Assembly (NCBI GenBank): GCA_036936605.1
Contig: JAUPFV010000002.1
Coordinates: 251,059,305-251,123,304, forward strand
Reading direction: 5' to 3'
DNA from: Limnanthes douglasii subsp. nivea
Lineage: Eukaryota > Streptophyta > Magnoliopsida > Brassicales > Limnanthaceae
DNA: 64,000 nucleotides
Below are positions 21,421 to 33,780 of the stretch, piece by piece; positions within the stretch are counted from its first letter, which is position 1, and every line of letters begins with the position of its first letter. The position numbers were made by a program, and so were the translations under genes. The notes under the pieces are model-generated. The model did not search any database. It saw only the letters and a program-made list of their open reading frames with translations, and was not told the origin of the DNA.

Positions 21421-22369
21421 TAGGATGTTCATGTTTTAGATGTGGTCCATGATGCTAATGTTATGGGGAAAATGAAGGAGGTTTCTAATGCAATAAAAGT
21501 GACTCAGAATATTGCTGAAGTATATGTTGTTGTGGACAAATAGGTGGTTTAGATAACTCAAAATAACAAAAATGTTTTTAAAAAACCTATGTATTAGACA
21601 TGTATTTTAATATTTTAATATTATAATAATTTTATTTAATGTTTGATATCTCATAGTTGCCTGGTTTAACATAATATATTGTTTCTAATGTATCATAGTT
21701 GCCATGGTTTCTCATCTATCAAAATTTCTCATGATATAGCATGAAAGCGTTTCGCATCCGTCACAGTTACTTGGGTTTCGCATATATCGTAGTTACTCTC
21801 GTTTCACATCTATCAAAGTTACTCAGGTTTTGCAAAAACGCCATTATTTACTCTTGAATTACTAATATACAATTTTTTTTGTAAATGATCATGTCACTGA
21901 AGACAAAAAAAATATAAACACCAACAGTTTGTGACGTAGATCCAGCTTTTGAGAAGGAAATTATAAGGATTGAAAATGATTTATAGAATAAACAAGTAAG
22001 TGAACCATATTTGTTATTTTCTTTAATTTTTCCTCTCATCTCTAACATTTCTCTTTAACTTAATTTTTTTTCTCTAATCTCTAATCTCTTTTGTAATCTC
22101 TAACTTTTTTCTCGCACATGTAAATGTGTCTTATTCATCTGGTTTTGAATAATATGGTTTAAAGTATATTATAGTTGCCTTTAGTTTAGCATAATATAAC
22201 GTTTCTCATCTATCATAGTTGCATAAGTTTTGCCTCTAGCGTAGTTGCAATGGTTTCACATAATATAACGTTTATCTATCATAGTTTCCATATTTTCGCA
22301 TTACAAAGTTTGTCTGTTAATTCACTATAATATGCTGGTTTTTGTTATTTTTAAAAAAAAAGTTGGATA

Positions 22370-23440
22370 AAATACCATCATTTGAAATATATTTTGATCC
22401 CACTCAATATCAACTTCTTGATGAACTCCATGACATGGAAATTATAAAAACAGAGTGGCCATTTACAAATAAAGTAACATAAGTAATTGACATAAAACAA
22501 TACTACAAATTAGAAATGATTCAAAAAGAATAAAACAACAAAGATCAGACGGTATGGTTAGTTCGAGATGTACCATGATCCAATATTTTTGTTAGTAATA
22601 TGATGGAGATATTAGGTGAAGATGAGATCAATTATAAGGTAAAAGATAAAATTATATTTATTTTATCTTGCATTGCTTCCCATTACACAAATAAACTAAC
22701 TCGTATCCTCCACTTTTGACAACACATAGGTAATAGACGGTTATATGTATATCCATCTTAAACAACACAATTATCAAATATCAGTTGTTGCTTCTGATTT
22801 TCCAGGAGAACTTATTCCAGTAAAATACGTATCTGGAAGTGTAATGGTAAGAATTTTATATTTTTACAACACATGTATTAATTAATAAACAAAAAAAATG
22901 TTGCTAAAGACTATTACTTCAATGTAGCACTTACTAAACCAAAATGTGGATGTAACAAAATAAGACTTCACGGAAGGTTAAATCTTTGTTCCACTTTTAA
23001 CACAAGCACAATGAGGGACAATTTCCCATTGAATATTACTGGTAATAGATATTGAAAATGAATCAACAGTAAATCTAAACTCATTGGCAAGATGTTCAGA
23101 TCCAACAAAAAGAACTGCAGAAAGATCTGTAAGTCTCTCTCATCTAATGTATTTTCTTCCACATATATATGTATCTCATCTAATTAATTTTTATGTCTAT
23201 TAACTTACGGATTCAATACCTTCAAAGCAAAAATATTTTACCAGCATAATCAAAAATAAAGATAACATGTTCTTTAAAAATTCCTTAAAAGGGGACATAC
23301 TTGATTCAGGAGTAATGGTTTGCGAGTACTCTAATAATTATGTTATCCATGGAAAAATTGACCATAATGAACTTCATGAAATTGCATCAACAAGAAAAAC
23401 ATAAATGTTTTACATGTTTCTTAATGAAGACAACACTAAC
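22370..23440 (+). pseudogene. Ulp1-like (C48) cysteine protease relic of the MULE
   Basis: Coding fragments separated by stops or introns. 22370-22485 gives LDKIPSFEIYFDP, ELHDMEIIKTEWPF. 22736-22850 gives VIDGYMYIHLKQ then DFPGELIPVKYVSG. 23285-23410 gives DSGVMVCEYSNNYVIHGKID followed by HEIASTRK. The last resembles the catalytic-cysteine strand of Ulp1-type peptidases (D.GV.VC.Y). Ulp1-like genes are known passengers of plant MULEs. Only the last fragment is diagnostic; the earlier ones are assigned by position. Confidence 0.5.
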
Positions 23441-23600
23441 AGATTTTGGGGCGGTTATTTCTAATGTTTGTTGTAATGTTTGTTACAAATGTTTGTTATA
23501 ATGTTTGTTATAATGTTTGTTAACAATCAATTTTTTTTTACAATATTGAATTATTTTATAAGTGATCTATCACCGTGTATCTGTATGCAGTCTCGCATCT

Positions 23601-23603
<3 letters not shown>

Positions 23604-23631
<28 letters not shown>
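23604..23631. repeat. (TA)n microsatellite
   Basis: About 14 uninterrupted TA units. Confidence 0.9.
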
Positions 23632-23634
<3 letters not shown>

Positions 23635-24699
23635 ATAATTTTGCATCTATCTATACTTTTGTATGCTTAGTTTTGTATCCATCATTACTTTTGTTGACTT
23701 GGTTTTGCATCTATCTGGTCTACCATTATTTTTGTTGGTCAGATTTTGCATCATCTGGTCTAATTGTTTTTCTTTATGCAGTTAATATTTAGAAAATTTC
23801 TATGTTTTTGTAATTAATATAGTTTATCATCATCCCACCTATTGTGTTAAATCAAAATTAAAAATAGTGACTAATATTTGATTGGTTATTTACTTATATG
23901 ATTTTATAAAAGTAGATATACTCATGATTACTGTACAATAAATATACATGTTCACAAAAAACAAGCTTTAAGTGTTATGCATGCTTATAAACTTTTTAAC
24001 TATAAATTTAAGTTCGTACTTTAGGCTTTCATACAGAAAAATTTATTATTTTGAAAAATGGTACCTCTAGTTAACTATTCTTGGGATGATGACCCCATTT
24101 ATAGTGATTTATCCCCATTTTGTTTTCCCCGTAAAGAAGAAAAAATTGGTAGCTAACAAAAACATAAGAATTTTATTTGTTTTCTTCTTCTGATGATATT
24201 ATTTCTTTTTCTTATGAATACTATTTTCCTGAACGTTTCAAACTTTCTAAAGATGAGGAGGATCCAAATGAGGATCCTATTTCTGTCTATTAAAAAAAGG
24301 AAATGTAGTGTATTTAAAGAATATGAAGATGGTGAAGAGCTGGAAGAAAAAGAGTCTGAAGAAAAAGACACTGAATACGAGGAAGAAGATTCTGACTGAA
24401 AAGACTGTGAAGAGGATGAAGAAGAGTTTGACTAAGAAGGATCCGTTTTTTCTTTTTGTTGATTGTATTTTTATATATCTTCATGTTTTTACTTTTTGTT
24501 ATCCAAAATGTTTTTGTATATTCATAACTAAGAAAAGTCTGACTAAGAAGACTCTGTTTTTACTTTTTGTTTTTTAGTTTATGTTCTTTTGAACTTTCAT
24601 GTGTTTCTCTTTTTTAATTATGAAGTTTATGAACTTAAATAAATTTATTTCTCTTTTTATTTATTTTCACCCATCTATCAAGAAGAGTCACTAAGAAGA

Positions 24700-25110
24700 G
24701 TCTGACCGGTTTAACATCTATCAAACCCATATATTTTGGTTATGATAGGTTTTACATCTATCACCGCCAAAAAATGTATTTGGTTATGACTTAGCATCTA
24801 TCAAACCCATGTATGTGGTTATGCAAAGTTTCTTATCTATCACAACTAAATGTATTTGGTTATGACCGAGTTTAGCATATATCAAACCCATGTATTTGGT
24901 TATGAAAGGTTTCACATCTATCACAACTAAATGTATTTCTTTATAATAGGTTTTACATCTATCAAACCAATGTATTTGGTTATGACCTCCTTTCGCATCT
25001 ATCACACCCACATATTTTGGTTATGATAGGTTTCACACCTTTCGTGTATCACATAGGTTTTGCATCTATCGCGTATCATAAAAGATTTTTGCATATATCA
25101 TTATATATCT
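24700..25110 (+). repeat. Minisatellite of about 41-bp units around CATCTATCA
   Basis: Six consecutive copies near 24793, 24833, 24875, 24913, 24955 and 24996 have the form CATCTATCA(A/C)A(A/C)C...TGTATTTGGTTATGA. A further copy follows near 25053. Alternate units are more alike (CAAACCCATG versus CACAACTAAATG), pointing to a dimeric higher-order repeat. Confidence 0.8.
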
Positions 25111-25439
25111 ATTTTGATTATGACAAAAAAATAAGAAAAAAGTAAAAGTATAAAAAGTTACATTAGTCTTATAAAATGTCTACATATGTTCGTCTATTAT
25201 GACCAGATTTCAAACAACGAGAACATGTTGTCTTTCAAGTACCCTAATCTCCCATCGATGGAATTTGTTTCTTCTTAGTTCTTCCAGTTTTCCTTCTTAA
25301 AACTGGAGGAAGTATATCTAGAGAAGTTGTTGAAGTACGTGCTTGACCAAACGTAGTAAACGCAATTATGCGATATGAAAATGTTGCCTTATAAGAGCTT
25401 ACAAAATAGCATGGCTCAGCATATTACTAGGATTTGCAT

Positions 25440-26960
25440 TTATATAAAATATGACAGCTTAAGCATGAGAGCATATGACACAATCTTGTTGCCACGCACC
25501 ACATAAACAAGTACATACACTAAGATCAACAACCATAACATGATTGCAAAAAACTTCGTTTGAAAGAGGAGTAAATGAATGAACTTTTGATGAAAAACCT
25601 TGTTCGAAATTGCCTTTAAACTTTTATCAGATTCCGGACATAAGTCGTTAGTCCAACATTCAGTATCAGCAAAACGTCTCGAAATTTGACTAATGAGTAA
25701 AACTCTAATCGTGTCAATTAACTCCAGGTAAACAACAAAACTGTTTGATTTGATTATTAGAAGACTCAGCTGGAGTATAAACCATAGAACCATACCTCTT
25801 GCCTTTGAAAAAACACAAACGTATTTGTCGGAAGTTAAATTATCACAAAAACTAACAACCTTGTGACCTATTTTTTTAAGAAATTTGTTCATATATTGAA
25901 TGTACGAATTCTAACTAGCAACGTACGCGCATCTTTTAAACACGTGAACCATCATATCTCTAAATTCTATCAATGTACCACTTAAAGAATACATCAAGTT
26001 ATTTATAAGATGATAAAATACAATATGTATGATAGAAATTTGGAAATATAGCAGATATATCACTAACAATATCTAAATGACGATCACTAATAAATGTGAT
26101 TTGCAGATCTGACAAATGAGGTTTCAAAATCTCCAAAAATTATAACCATTATTTAGTAATTTCAGCCCCAACAATACCAAATGCAACAAAGAAAATGTTT
26201 GCGAGAAATATATGGAAAATATATCATAAATAACTGTTATATATGTTGATCATACATAGTTCCACATATATCATATTATGTTGGCACATCAATGACAGAT
26301 TATAACTAGTTTCACATATATCATTTTAGTTATAACGCCAGGTTCCACATCTATCATATTAATCAATAAGGTTTCACATCTTTCATACTGCACCATCTCT
26401 AGTTTCGCATGTATTAAAACGGGTTTTGCTTCTATCATATTTTATTCATGCATGATTTCGCAGTATTATATCTAACATAAGAAAGATAACATGTTTTGAA
26501 ATATAAAAAGTACATAAGATCACCATTATTAAAAAAATTAGCTATGGCTAGCAACACCCCTTTATACTTCTCCGTTAAAAAAGTTTCATCAATAAATTAA
26601 AACTGCACGACAAGATTTGAAACCATGGAGATACGAACCGAATGCTATGAAACAACGCTTGAAGACATTGGTTCCAAAGTATACTCAAGTATCTATTCAC
26701 TGCTGCTATAAAGAATCTTCAATATTTTGAAATAACTTTAAGTAGTTTATAAGAAGTAGAATTATCTCCATATAAAACCATCTTAGCTTTCTCTAAAGCA
26801 AGCCATAAAACACAATAAGAGATATCTAAACCGTAGTCATTTTTAAAAAATAATTTCACACTTGTAGCTGTAACATGGACATTCCTCCTAACACAATCAC
26901 ATATTTCATTTGCAATTAAATCCAATGACAAATGCTTTCTATTTTCTTTGCAAAAACCAG
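25440..26960 (-). pseudogene. MULE (MuDR-type) transposase relic
   Basis: Read from 26931 down: IANEICDCVRRNVHVTATSV and YGLDISYCVLWLALEKA..LYGDN..SYKLL, the MULE domain that precedes the catalytic region. Near 26550 IDETFLTEKYKGVLLAI matches the first-Asp strand (VDGTFL..KY.G.LL.A). Near 26060-26160 LQITFISDRHLDIV matches the second-Asp strand (SDR). At 25892-25440 YLELIDTIRVLLISQISRRFA and LCPESDKSLK match the C-terminal part. Stops and frameshifts abound, and the zinc knuckle end is not recognisable. Dead copy. Confidence 0.75.
26260..26480 (+). repeat. CATCTATCA copies lying in the transposase relic
   Basis: TTCCACATATATCAT, TTCCACATCTATCAT, TTTCACATCTTTCAT and TTGCTTCTATCAT follow one another between two conserved transposase segments, in the same orientation as the other copies. 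They interrupt the coding relic. Confidence 0.65.
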
Positions 26961-28383
26961 ACCCACAAATATGAGGCTGATAAACTTTTTAATGATAAAA
27001 AAACATATGGACTTATAGTTTTTAGCATAAACTCTCCAAGGACAGCCATTTGAATATTTTTTCGTATAATAAACAGTTATATTTGAAAGTAAAACCTTCT
27101 TATAAAGCCAACCTACTAATGACTAATCTTAAACCTACGACACTCTTTTCAAAAACCTGCTTAACACCACTAATTTCATTAACCCAACCAACAGTAGCAA
27201 GTGGTGTGATAAATAAATTTGATACCAGAACTTTGACCAGTTTCTCTACAAATAAAATCCTCGTTTGAAGCTTCAAATAAAATTTGAGCAGTTTCTCTAA
27301 CATTTATCACGAACAACATCACATTCAACATTAATGGTAACAATCGAAGCACCCAAAGTATCAACAACTGATATCAAAACAACTAAATCACAATCACAAC
27401 CTAAGATAACGTTTTCTAGGTCACCACAACAATATCTTATATGAACTTACCCCCAACCAACCCATCAAGCTACTTAAAACAAACTTGATACTATATTCAA
27501 AATTACCAAACAAACCAATATCACATATTGAAAGTTCGTTATTTAGTTTTAAAATACATAGTCGAACTCTAGACATCGCGTACATATATTCGACAATTCA
27601 AAAAACTAAAATTAGTAAACAACTCACACATATCATTATATAAAATACACAAGTTTCGAAGCTAACATTACATAAAATACACAAGTTTTGCGTATATCAT
27701 CACTGTAAATAATATGTTTCGCATCTATGAGTACTAGAAAATACACATGTTTCACAACTAGCTGAACATAATAGGTTTCACAAGTATCTTTACATAAAAA
27801 TGCACAAGTTTCGCAACTATCAGTACATAAATTAAACAAGTTTTGCATCTAGCAAAACTTCATCTTCTTCGTAACAATCGTCTTCTTTGCTTACACTATA
27901 AAAACTTTCTCAACCACGTTCCCGGAAACACACAAAAAACACTAAAAACGACTAAAACCTAAATCAATACGACATTTCAACTATAAAATTAAATTATAAA
28001 CAGATGAAATACCAAAACGCACGAATAACACATAGACAGAAACTTAATAACAAATATGTAGAAAAATTGAGTTACATGAACTACAAATCGAAAAGAAAAC
28101 AAGGAATGAAAGAAAGTTGAATTGTCACATGATATGCTATCGTAGATTATAAAATCAAAAAAGTGAAAGAAAGAAAAAAAGGCTACTAAAATATGTAAAA
28201 GATTTTATATAATTAATTAAGGGTATTAAGGGTATTATAACGAATGGTTGGGTCTTAGATATCATATGGAAAAGTTAAGGGAGTCTATTTTAGAAATATA
28301 TGAAAAGATGGATTGTAAATGGATAATAGTTTGGACTTTTTATCTTAATTGATATTAAACCCTTAAAAACAAAATTTAATTTC

Positions 28384-28980
28384 AAAATTTTAATTGTTAT
28401 ATTATTTATTTAAACTAAAAAAATTAAAAATTAAATTAAAACCAAAATTTATTTATTTATTTTAAAATTTTATGGTCCAAAATTAAAAAAGATCGAAACC
28501 AGATGAAATTGAACTTAATTGAAATCAAATCAAACGGATAGTATCGTAACGACATCCGACTGAACTAAATCTACCGAACCAAAACAATAATAATTCGATT
28601 TAGTTTCATCAAAACCCAAACTACCGAATACGTTCAATATATTTTTAAAAATTATAATAAATTTGTAACTAATAAGTATAATTTTAAACATTAAAATATT
28701 TAATATTTATCCACCGAGAAGTACGTATCTATTGGTCGATTTTTCGATATTTTTTGTTCGGCTTTTAGTGCCACTATTCGGATATATGCCATGTTTTATA
28801 AAAATATTTTTATTTGAATTTAATATATTTTTCAACAAAAAAAATACTTATTTTGATTTAAAATAATAAAAATAAAATTTCAGTGCCGGCTTTGGGTTAT
28901 TCTTGTTCGAGATACCAACTCTTAAGCATAAAGTCTAGTTCGATTAAACATCAACCGGTAGTTTCCCTCCTTATCATCAA
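28384..28980. other. AT-rich spacer upstream of the PsaN-like gene
   Basis: Contains decayed CCGAACC / TTCGG-type repeat words (28490-28770). No clear TATA box was identified. Confidence 0.4.
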
Positions 28981-28981
28981 A

Positions 28982-28983
<2 letters not shown>

Positions 28984-29034
<51 letters not shown>

Positions 29035-29036
29035 AT
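28984..29036 (+). repeat. (CT)n microsatellite in the 5' UTR / core promoter of the PsaN-like gene
   Basis: About 24 CT units with one break, ending some 40 bp before the start codon. Pyrimidine patches of this kind are common at plant transcription starts. Confidence 0.85.
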
Positions 29037-29074
29037 TCTCTTTCAATTCAGAGAAAAGAGAGACAAAGAAAACC

Positions 29075-30046
29075 ATGTTTTGCTCCAGCGTCTCTCTTCC
29101 CTCTCGCACCAACTTCACAGTTTGTGCTAAAAACTCCATAATTCCCAGCAAGAAAGCAAAGAACGAGTACAATTGTATAAACCATAATTCTAATCTTTTG
29201 TTGCAAAAGTCATTCGCTCCTTTGGCTCTCTCACTTACCATTCTTCTCTCATCAAACTCAGGTCAGGTCATTCTCTTTTTTCATTAATTTCTTTTGCTTG
29301 TTATTTATCTAAGTCCAAAAATAGATTAATTTTTTGTCAAATTGAGTAACCCTATTGATAGGTGTATACACATATTTATGGGTTTTGCAGCTCAAGCTGG
29401 ATTAATGTCAGGATCCACTGGGATAGAATCAGTCCCTGGTCCTAAGCTACCTCAAATCGATTTTCTTAATCGGTTTAATGGTAAGAGAGTCTTTACTAGA
29501 ATCTCGGTACTTTATATATCAAACAAAATGGATGTGAAATTACCATTCTGCACTATATTGCAGAAGAAAACCAAAAGAAATATGCAGAAGCTGATGCAAG
29601 ATTCAAATCGTCTCCCTTTCTTCAGGAGTTCCTAGAAAAGTCCAAACTGAATAAAGAAAAGTAATTTTTTTGCTTTAATTAGATTTCGTTTTGCTACCGA
29701 CAAGTAACTAAGTAAGTAGTTACAAGTAGATAGTTAAAGTAGTGGCCTTCTCTTATTTCTCATCATTTTGGTTAAAGAAAGGTCAGGTAACAGTACCAGT
29801 TCACTTAAGTTAAGTTCATGTTCTAAAAGAAAAAGAATCAATGTGAGTGTGGTTAGACTTATTATACTCAAAAGATAAATACTGTATTTGTTGGGGTTTG
29901 TCAGGAACAAGCAAGAGATACAAGACAAGTACTGCATTAGAGGGGCCGAGTGGGGTGTAGGAGATTGTTCAACAGTAGGAATGACAGAAGATGAGAAAAA
30001 CACATTCATTGCCATGTTAAAGAAGAAGGCTGGTGTCACTGATTAG
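29075..30046 (+). CDS. PsaN-like chloroplast thylakoid-lumen protein, 4 exons, 171 aa
   Basis: Exons 29075-29261, 29391-29480, 29564-29660 and 29905-30046, all GT-AG, joined frame open. The start MFCSSVSLPSRTNF opens a Ser/Thr/Lys-rich transit peptide. A hydrophobic run (FAPLALSLTILLSS) followed by AQA forms a typical lumen-targeting cleavage site near residue 65. The mature part (GLMSGSTGIESVPGPKLPQI..., FLEKSKLNKEKNKQEIQDKYCIRGAEWGVGDCST) keeps a Cys pair, resembling the PsaN family of lumenal photosystem I proteins but closer to its lesser-known paralogue than to the subunit proper. The upstream ATG at 28883 was rejected because the transit peptide starts at 29075. Confidence 0.85.
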
Positions 30047-33000
30047 CTTATGGCTTATGGGATTAATTAGTTTTCAAATTCTGTTTTCGGTTTCTGAATT
30101 AGCCTTTTAGTTTTCAAAGAATGCTATATTTTCCTTGATTAGCAGCAACTCTAAGTTGACTGAAGTTTATGGGAAAAAACACATTGTATCCCCTAAATTA
30201 GCTTTTTAGATTCGGAAGAATGACTAATTTTCTTGATCTGCCGGTAAGTTCTCGTGAAAGATACTTTTGCTTATTGAACAGACGTTTTCGGAAAGTGCTT
30301 ATATTTTTTCTCGTTGAAAGTTCTTAAAAAATGTTGTAACTCCGGGTAAAAAAAGGAGCATCATCTTCTCGACTGCGCTCTGTGTTTTTGTAAAAGGCTA
30401 TATTTTCGTGAGCCAGACATGTTTCGGCTGGTTTTCTTCGAATTAGCTTTCAGTATTCTTTGTCTCGATCAAGTAGTGAGGTGATCCCGCAACACAATTA
30501 TTCAAATAAGCTAGAAAGTTGTAGCTCGTGAGTTTTTTTTTTCTTTTGCCTTTCATATAATATTATCGTTATTTGAAATCTGTATTTTAATTTACATTGA
30601 AACTGCTAAAGGAAATAATGCTCGTACCAAAAAGTAAGTTCATTGAATTTGTGAAAGATTTGTTGCTGTTTCTGTGTGATTGCATATGTGATTGCTGTGG
30701 TACATGACTGGAATTCGACTAGAAGATGTTTGCTAATTGCAGAGACAGGAGATAGGTTAAGATGTTGAGAAAGTTTTTAAGTCTTTCAGAATTTTTTGAA
30801 GAATATTTTTTCATGTTAAGGAATTACTAACAAATAAAAATATGTAAAAAAAACAAACACAAAAATATATTTAACATGGTTTCGGAGTGTGAAAAAATAT
30901 TACATGACAATTTTTTATAAACAAGTAGGTTACAAAAAGATTTTCGAAACAAATGGCTCAAATAGGTCTTTGTTACAAAAAAATAACGTGGTTCACAAAG
31001 TTGTTTATTCATTATATCTCTCAAAACACTCGCTCAAAAAATATGATGGTCACGAAAATTTGTCATCACATCATTTGCATAACAATATCTTTTAGTATAG
31101 GTTTAGTAAATCCCTAATTATTAATCAAACGCTTTAGATTAAAGCTTTTTACTATCGAAATAACTCATAATCCTTTAATATTGGAAACTCCATAAATAAC
31201 AATTTCTAATTAATGTAAAATACCTAATTAATAGGAAATCTAATTAATATAGGAATATCAATGAGATCTAATTAAATTTAGAGACCAAACAAGTAGGATA
31301 ATATGCTTCAGCAATCTTTGGTGTTTCGGTCCAATTTGCTTCGAATCAGACTGCTTCTAATAAGGATGCTTTAGACTAGCACATATCTCCTCTAACACAA
31401 TGGTCACCAGTCTTGTCAATTTATCTCAACTTTTAGGTTTCAACAGACGTCTCTACAACTAAGTTACGACTCAAGCTTCATCCAAAGAATATTAACAATT
31501 TTTGCATATATATATATATATATATCATTGGTAAATCCAACTATGCTCATGTAGACCTACGACAATAATTTCATTCACGAGTTACTTATAGTGTACACCT
31601 AACATAAGATAATGGAACGAGCAAAATCCTTTGACAATTGTTATAAGATTTTGCTAGTGCGAAAAATGATTGTTCAAGGTGGTATATAGGCAAACTCATA
31701 ATGTATTGGGGATTTATTAAAAAAAAGGAAATGAAGAGAAAACTCCCAAAAGACCCGCAAAGAGGGCTTTGACGTCTGTGGTCGAAAGAAAAAAACGTAT
31801 AATTGGTTGTAAGAGAGAAGATATAACATCCTCCATATAGAAGTGTTCCTACAAGAATGGTGAAAATAAAATATGGTGCATCCGGATCTCAGGAAGTTAG
31901 GAAAAAAATGAGAGACTAGAACGTGTTCCAAAAGCAAGGGTCAAACCAAAATTGGCCAGAACAATGTTCAAGTTGCAGATAAAAGAAACATCAAGCAACC
32001 GAAGGTGCAAGTACACAAAGTAAAGCATTCAATACCATATGAGATGGTCAAAGTAATTTACCCGATTCGGATTCGAATGTTACCATTCACGAGTTACAAC
32101 AAACTGAAGTTGTAGGAGAGCTTACCATTATTGCTCCGATGAAGAAAATAAAGCAAGAGTTTACAATTACCACACCAAAGGTTGCTACAAATATTGAGAC
32201 GTTAGAGGATTGAGCCAGTGGGGAAGGAGGTGTCAAAGAAAATGTGAAGAAAGACTTGTAAAAACGTTTTCATATAATTGAGAAGTTATTACAGTGATGG
32301 ATGGTTCCTCTCCAAAAACAAAAAAAAGACCCCAATTCATCCTAGAAACAGGGGCATATATTTGGGGATGCTGATGTGAAAGATTGATTTGGGGTCAACA
32401 AAAAAACAGGCATCTTCCCTCTTGCAAATAAAACTGAATGAGCGTTCTAGCCATACGTACATAAGTTATTGCAAATAAATACGAATACAAATATACATAA
32501 ATTATTGTAAGCACACAATAAAAAATATTAAACATTAGTGAACTTGAGAAATTCAACTAAGAGTTATTCCGAACTTGTTCGATATGTTGACGAGAACATT
32601 ATTCAATTGAATATGTTGTGCTTTATCACGTCATCCGAATCTAATTTTACCTTTGACATATATTTGTAATCGATGATACATTTGAGTTTGGAAAATGAAC
32701 AATGAGCCAGGTCTAACATTTCTTGACGATTCGAAATCAATATTTTCCTAACTTCGTGAATATTAATGTCGTTCATCATCAATTATCATGTAATATAAAA
32801 TAATGAATGCCTCATTATCTTACCTAAGTATTTGAGCTTCCATATTATTGTTAGACGATAAATAATTAAAAATCGTGCTTGTATAACTCAAAATACACAT
32901 TCCATATCCTTCTAATATGAATATTTAAATTGACTAGATGAAGACGTGTCATTTAAGAAGGATTTTGTCAGCAAGATGTTAACATATATTGTATTGTTTT

Positions 33001-33780
33001 TCATTGATATTGTTTATTCATTATTGGGGAAACACCATACTCAGTATCGTTAAACGCCAAAAATATTTCCAGTACATTTAAAACACCAGGCAACCCAAAA
33101 AAAATTGCATATCCACAAGTCATGGGAAGACATGGCCTCGAAAATAACTGTTGAAGTACTTTTGTATCCATTAGTAAATTTTTCGTGTTACACCTTAAGA
33201 CAAATATTCCACGTCTAATGCATGAAATCGATACTTCCAAGCATTATGGGGAAACCCTGGGTCCTAAACAACTTATAGTAACATCTCTAAATCGGCCACA
33301 TTTGGACGTTTTAAGTATTCATCTTGAAACCAAGTTATTATACCCTCACATAAATTACGACTGTATTGAAGTGTAGTTGTGACTCCAATGTTTATATATT
33401 CATCATAATCATCTATTGTATTTTCATAGAAAAGCATACATAAAATAGTTGTGCACTTTGGATTCTTGTAAAGCCAGGTTTGGATGCGTTACATAGGAAA
33501 ATTGGAAGGCATAACATACCGCGAGCCAACTTTATGATTGCAATCATTATTTTAAGATTTTGTATACGTTGAATTGTTATGTATGGTGGTCGAATATTTG
33601 AGTTTTGGGATTGGTTAGTGAAACTATATTGTTGTTGTGGGTAAAAATGATAGTTTTATGAATGACGTGTGAAAGAAATTGAAGACGAGAAAAAAGAACT
33701 AAGAAATAATGAGAATAAGGTGGAAAAAGTTTAACTTTTTTCATGTCCAAATCACACAAACCAATTCTTTATTTATAGAT
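30047..33780. other. Long non-genic stretch with scattered coding-like relics
   Basis: First about 700 bp may include the PsaN-like 3' end and T-rich spacer. A (TA)n tract lies at 31505-31526. Weak coding-like pieces occur at 31730-32260 (+, Lys-rich, broken), 32560-32770 (-) and 33001-33240 (-, a Cys-containing open stretch), none matching a family I know. No TIRs or target duplications were found. Probably old transposon debris. Confidence 0.4.

Larger units (their letters stand above)
17040..28380. mobile_element. Decayed MULE relic with Ulp1-like and transposase pieces, rich in the CATCTATCA motif
   Basis: An AT-rich block with transposase fragments on the - strand (25440-27000) and coding fragments on the + strand (17858-23440), the latter including a Ulp1 protease-like piece. 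This layout fits MULEs of the Ulp1-carrying type. Between and around the fragments lie many copies of (C/A)(G/A)CATCTATCA. The right arm (27850-28380) is matched by sequence at 45480-45800 continued at 60119-60400, so the relic is one of two related copies here. Neither outer TIR could be set with certainty; limits are approximate. Confidence 0.6.

Noticed and set aside
24700..25110. CATCTATCA units as a CRISPR-like array
   Set aside because: Units are degenerate, spacers are similar to one another, the genome is a plant, and there is no leader or cas gene; it is a minisatellite.
28883..29287. Longer open frame beginning MPALGYSCSRYQ
   Set aside because: It runs through the (CT)n tract in frame by chance. 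The transit peptide and family alignment start at the ATG at 29075, and the end at 29287 reads into an intron.
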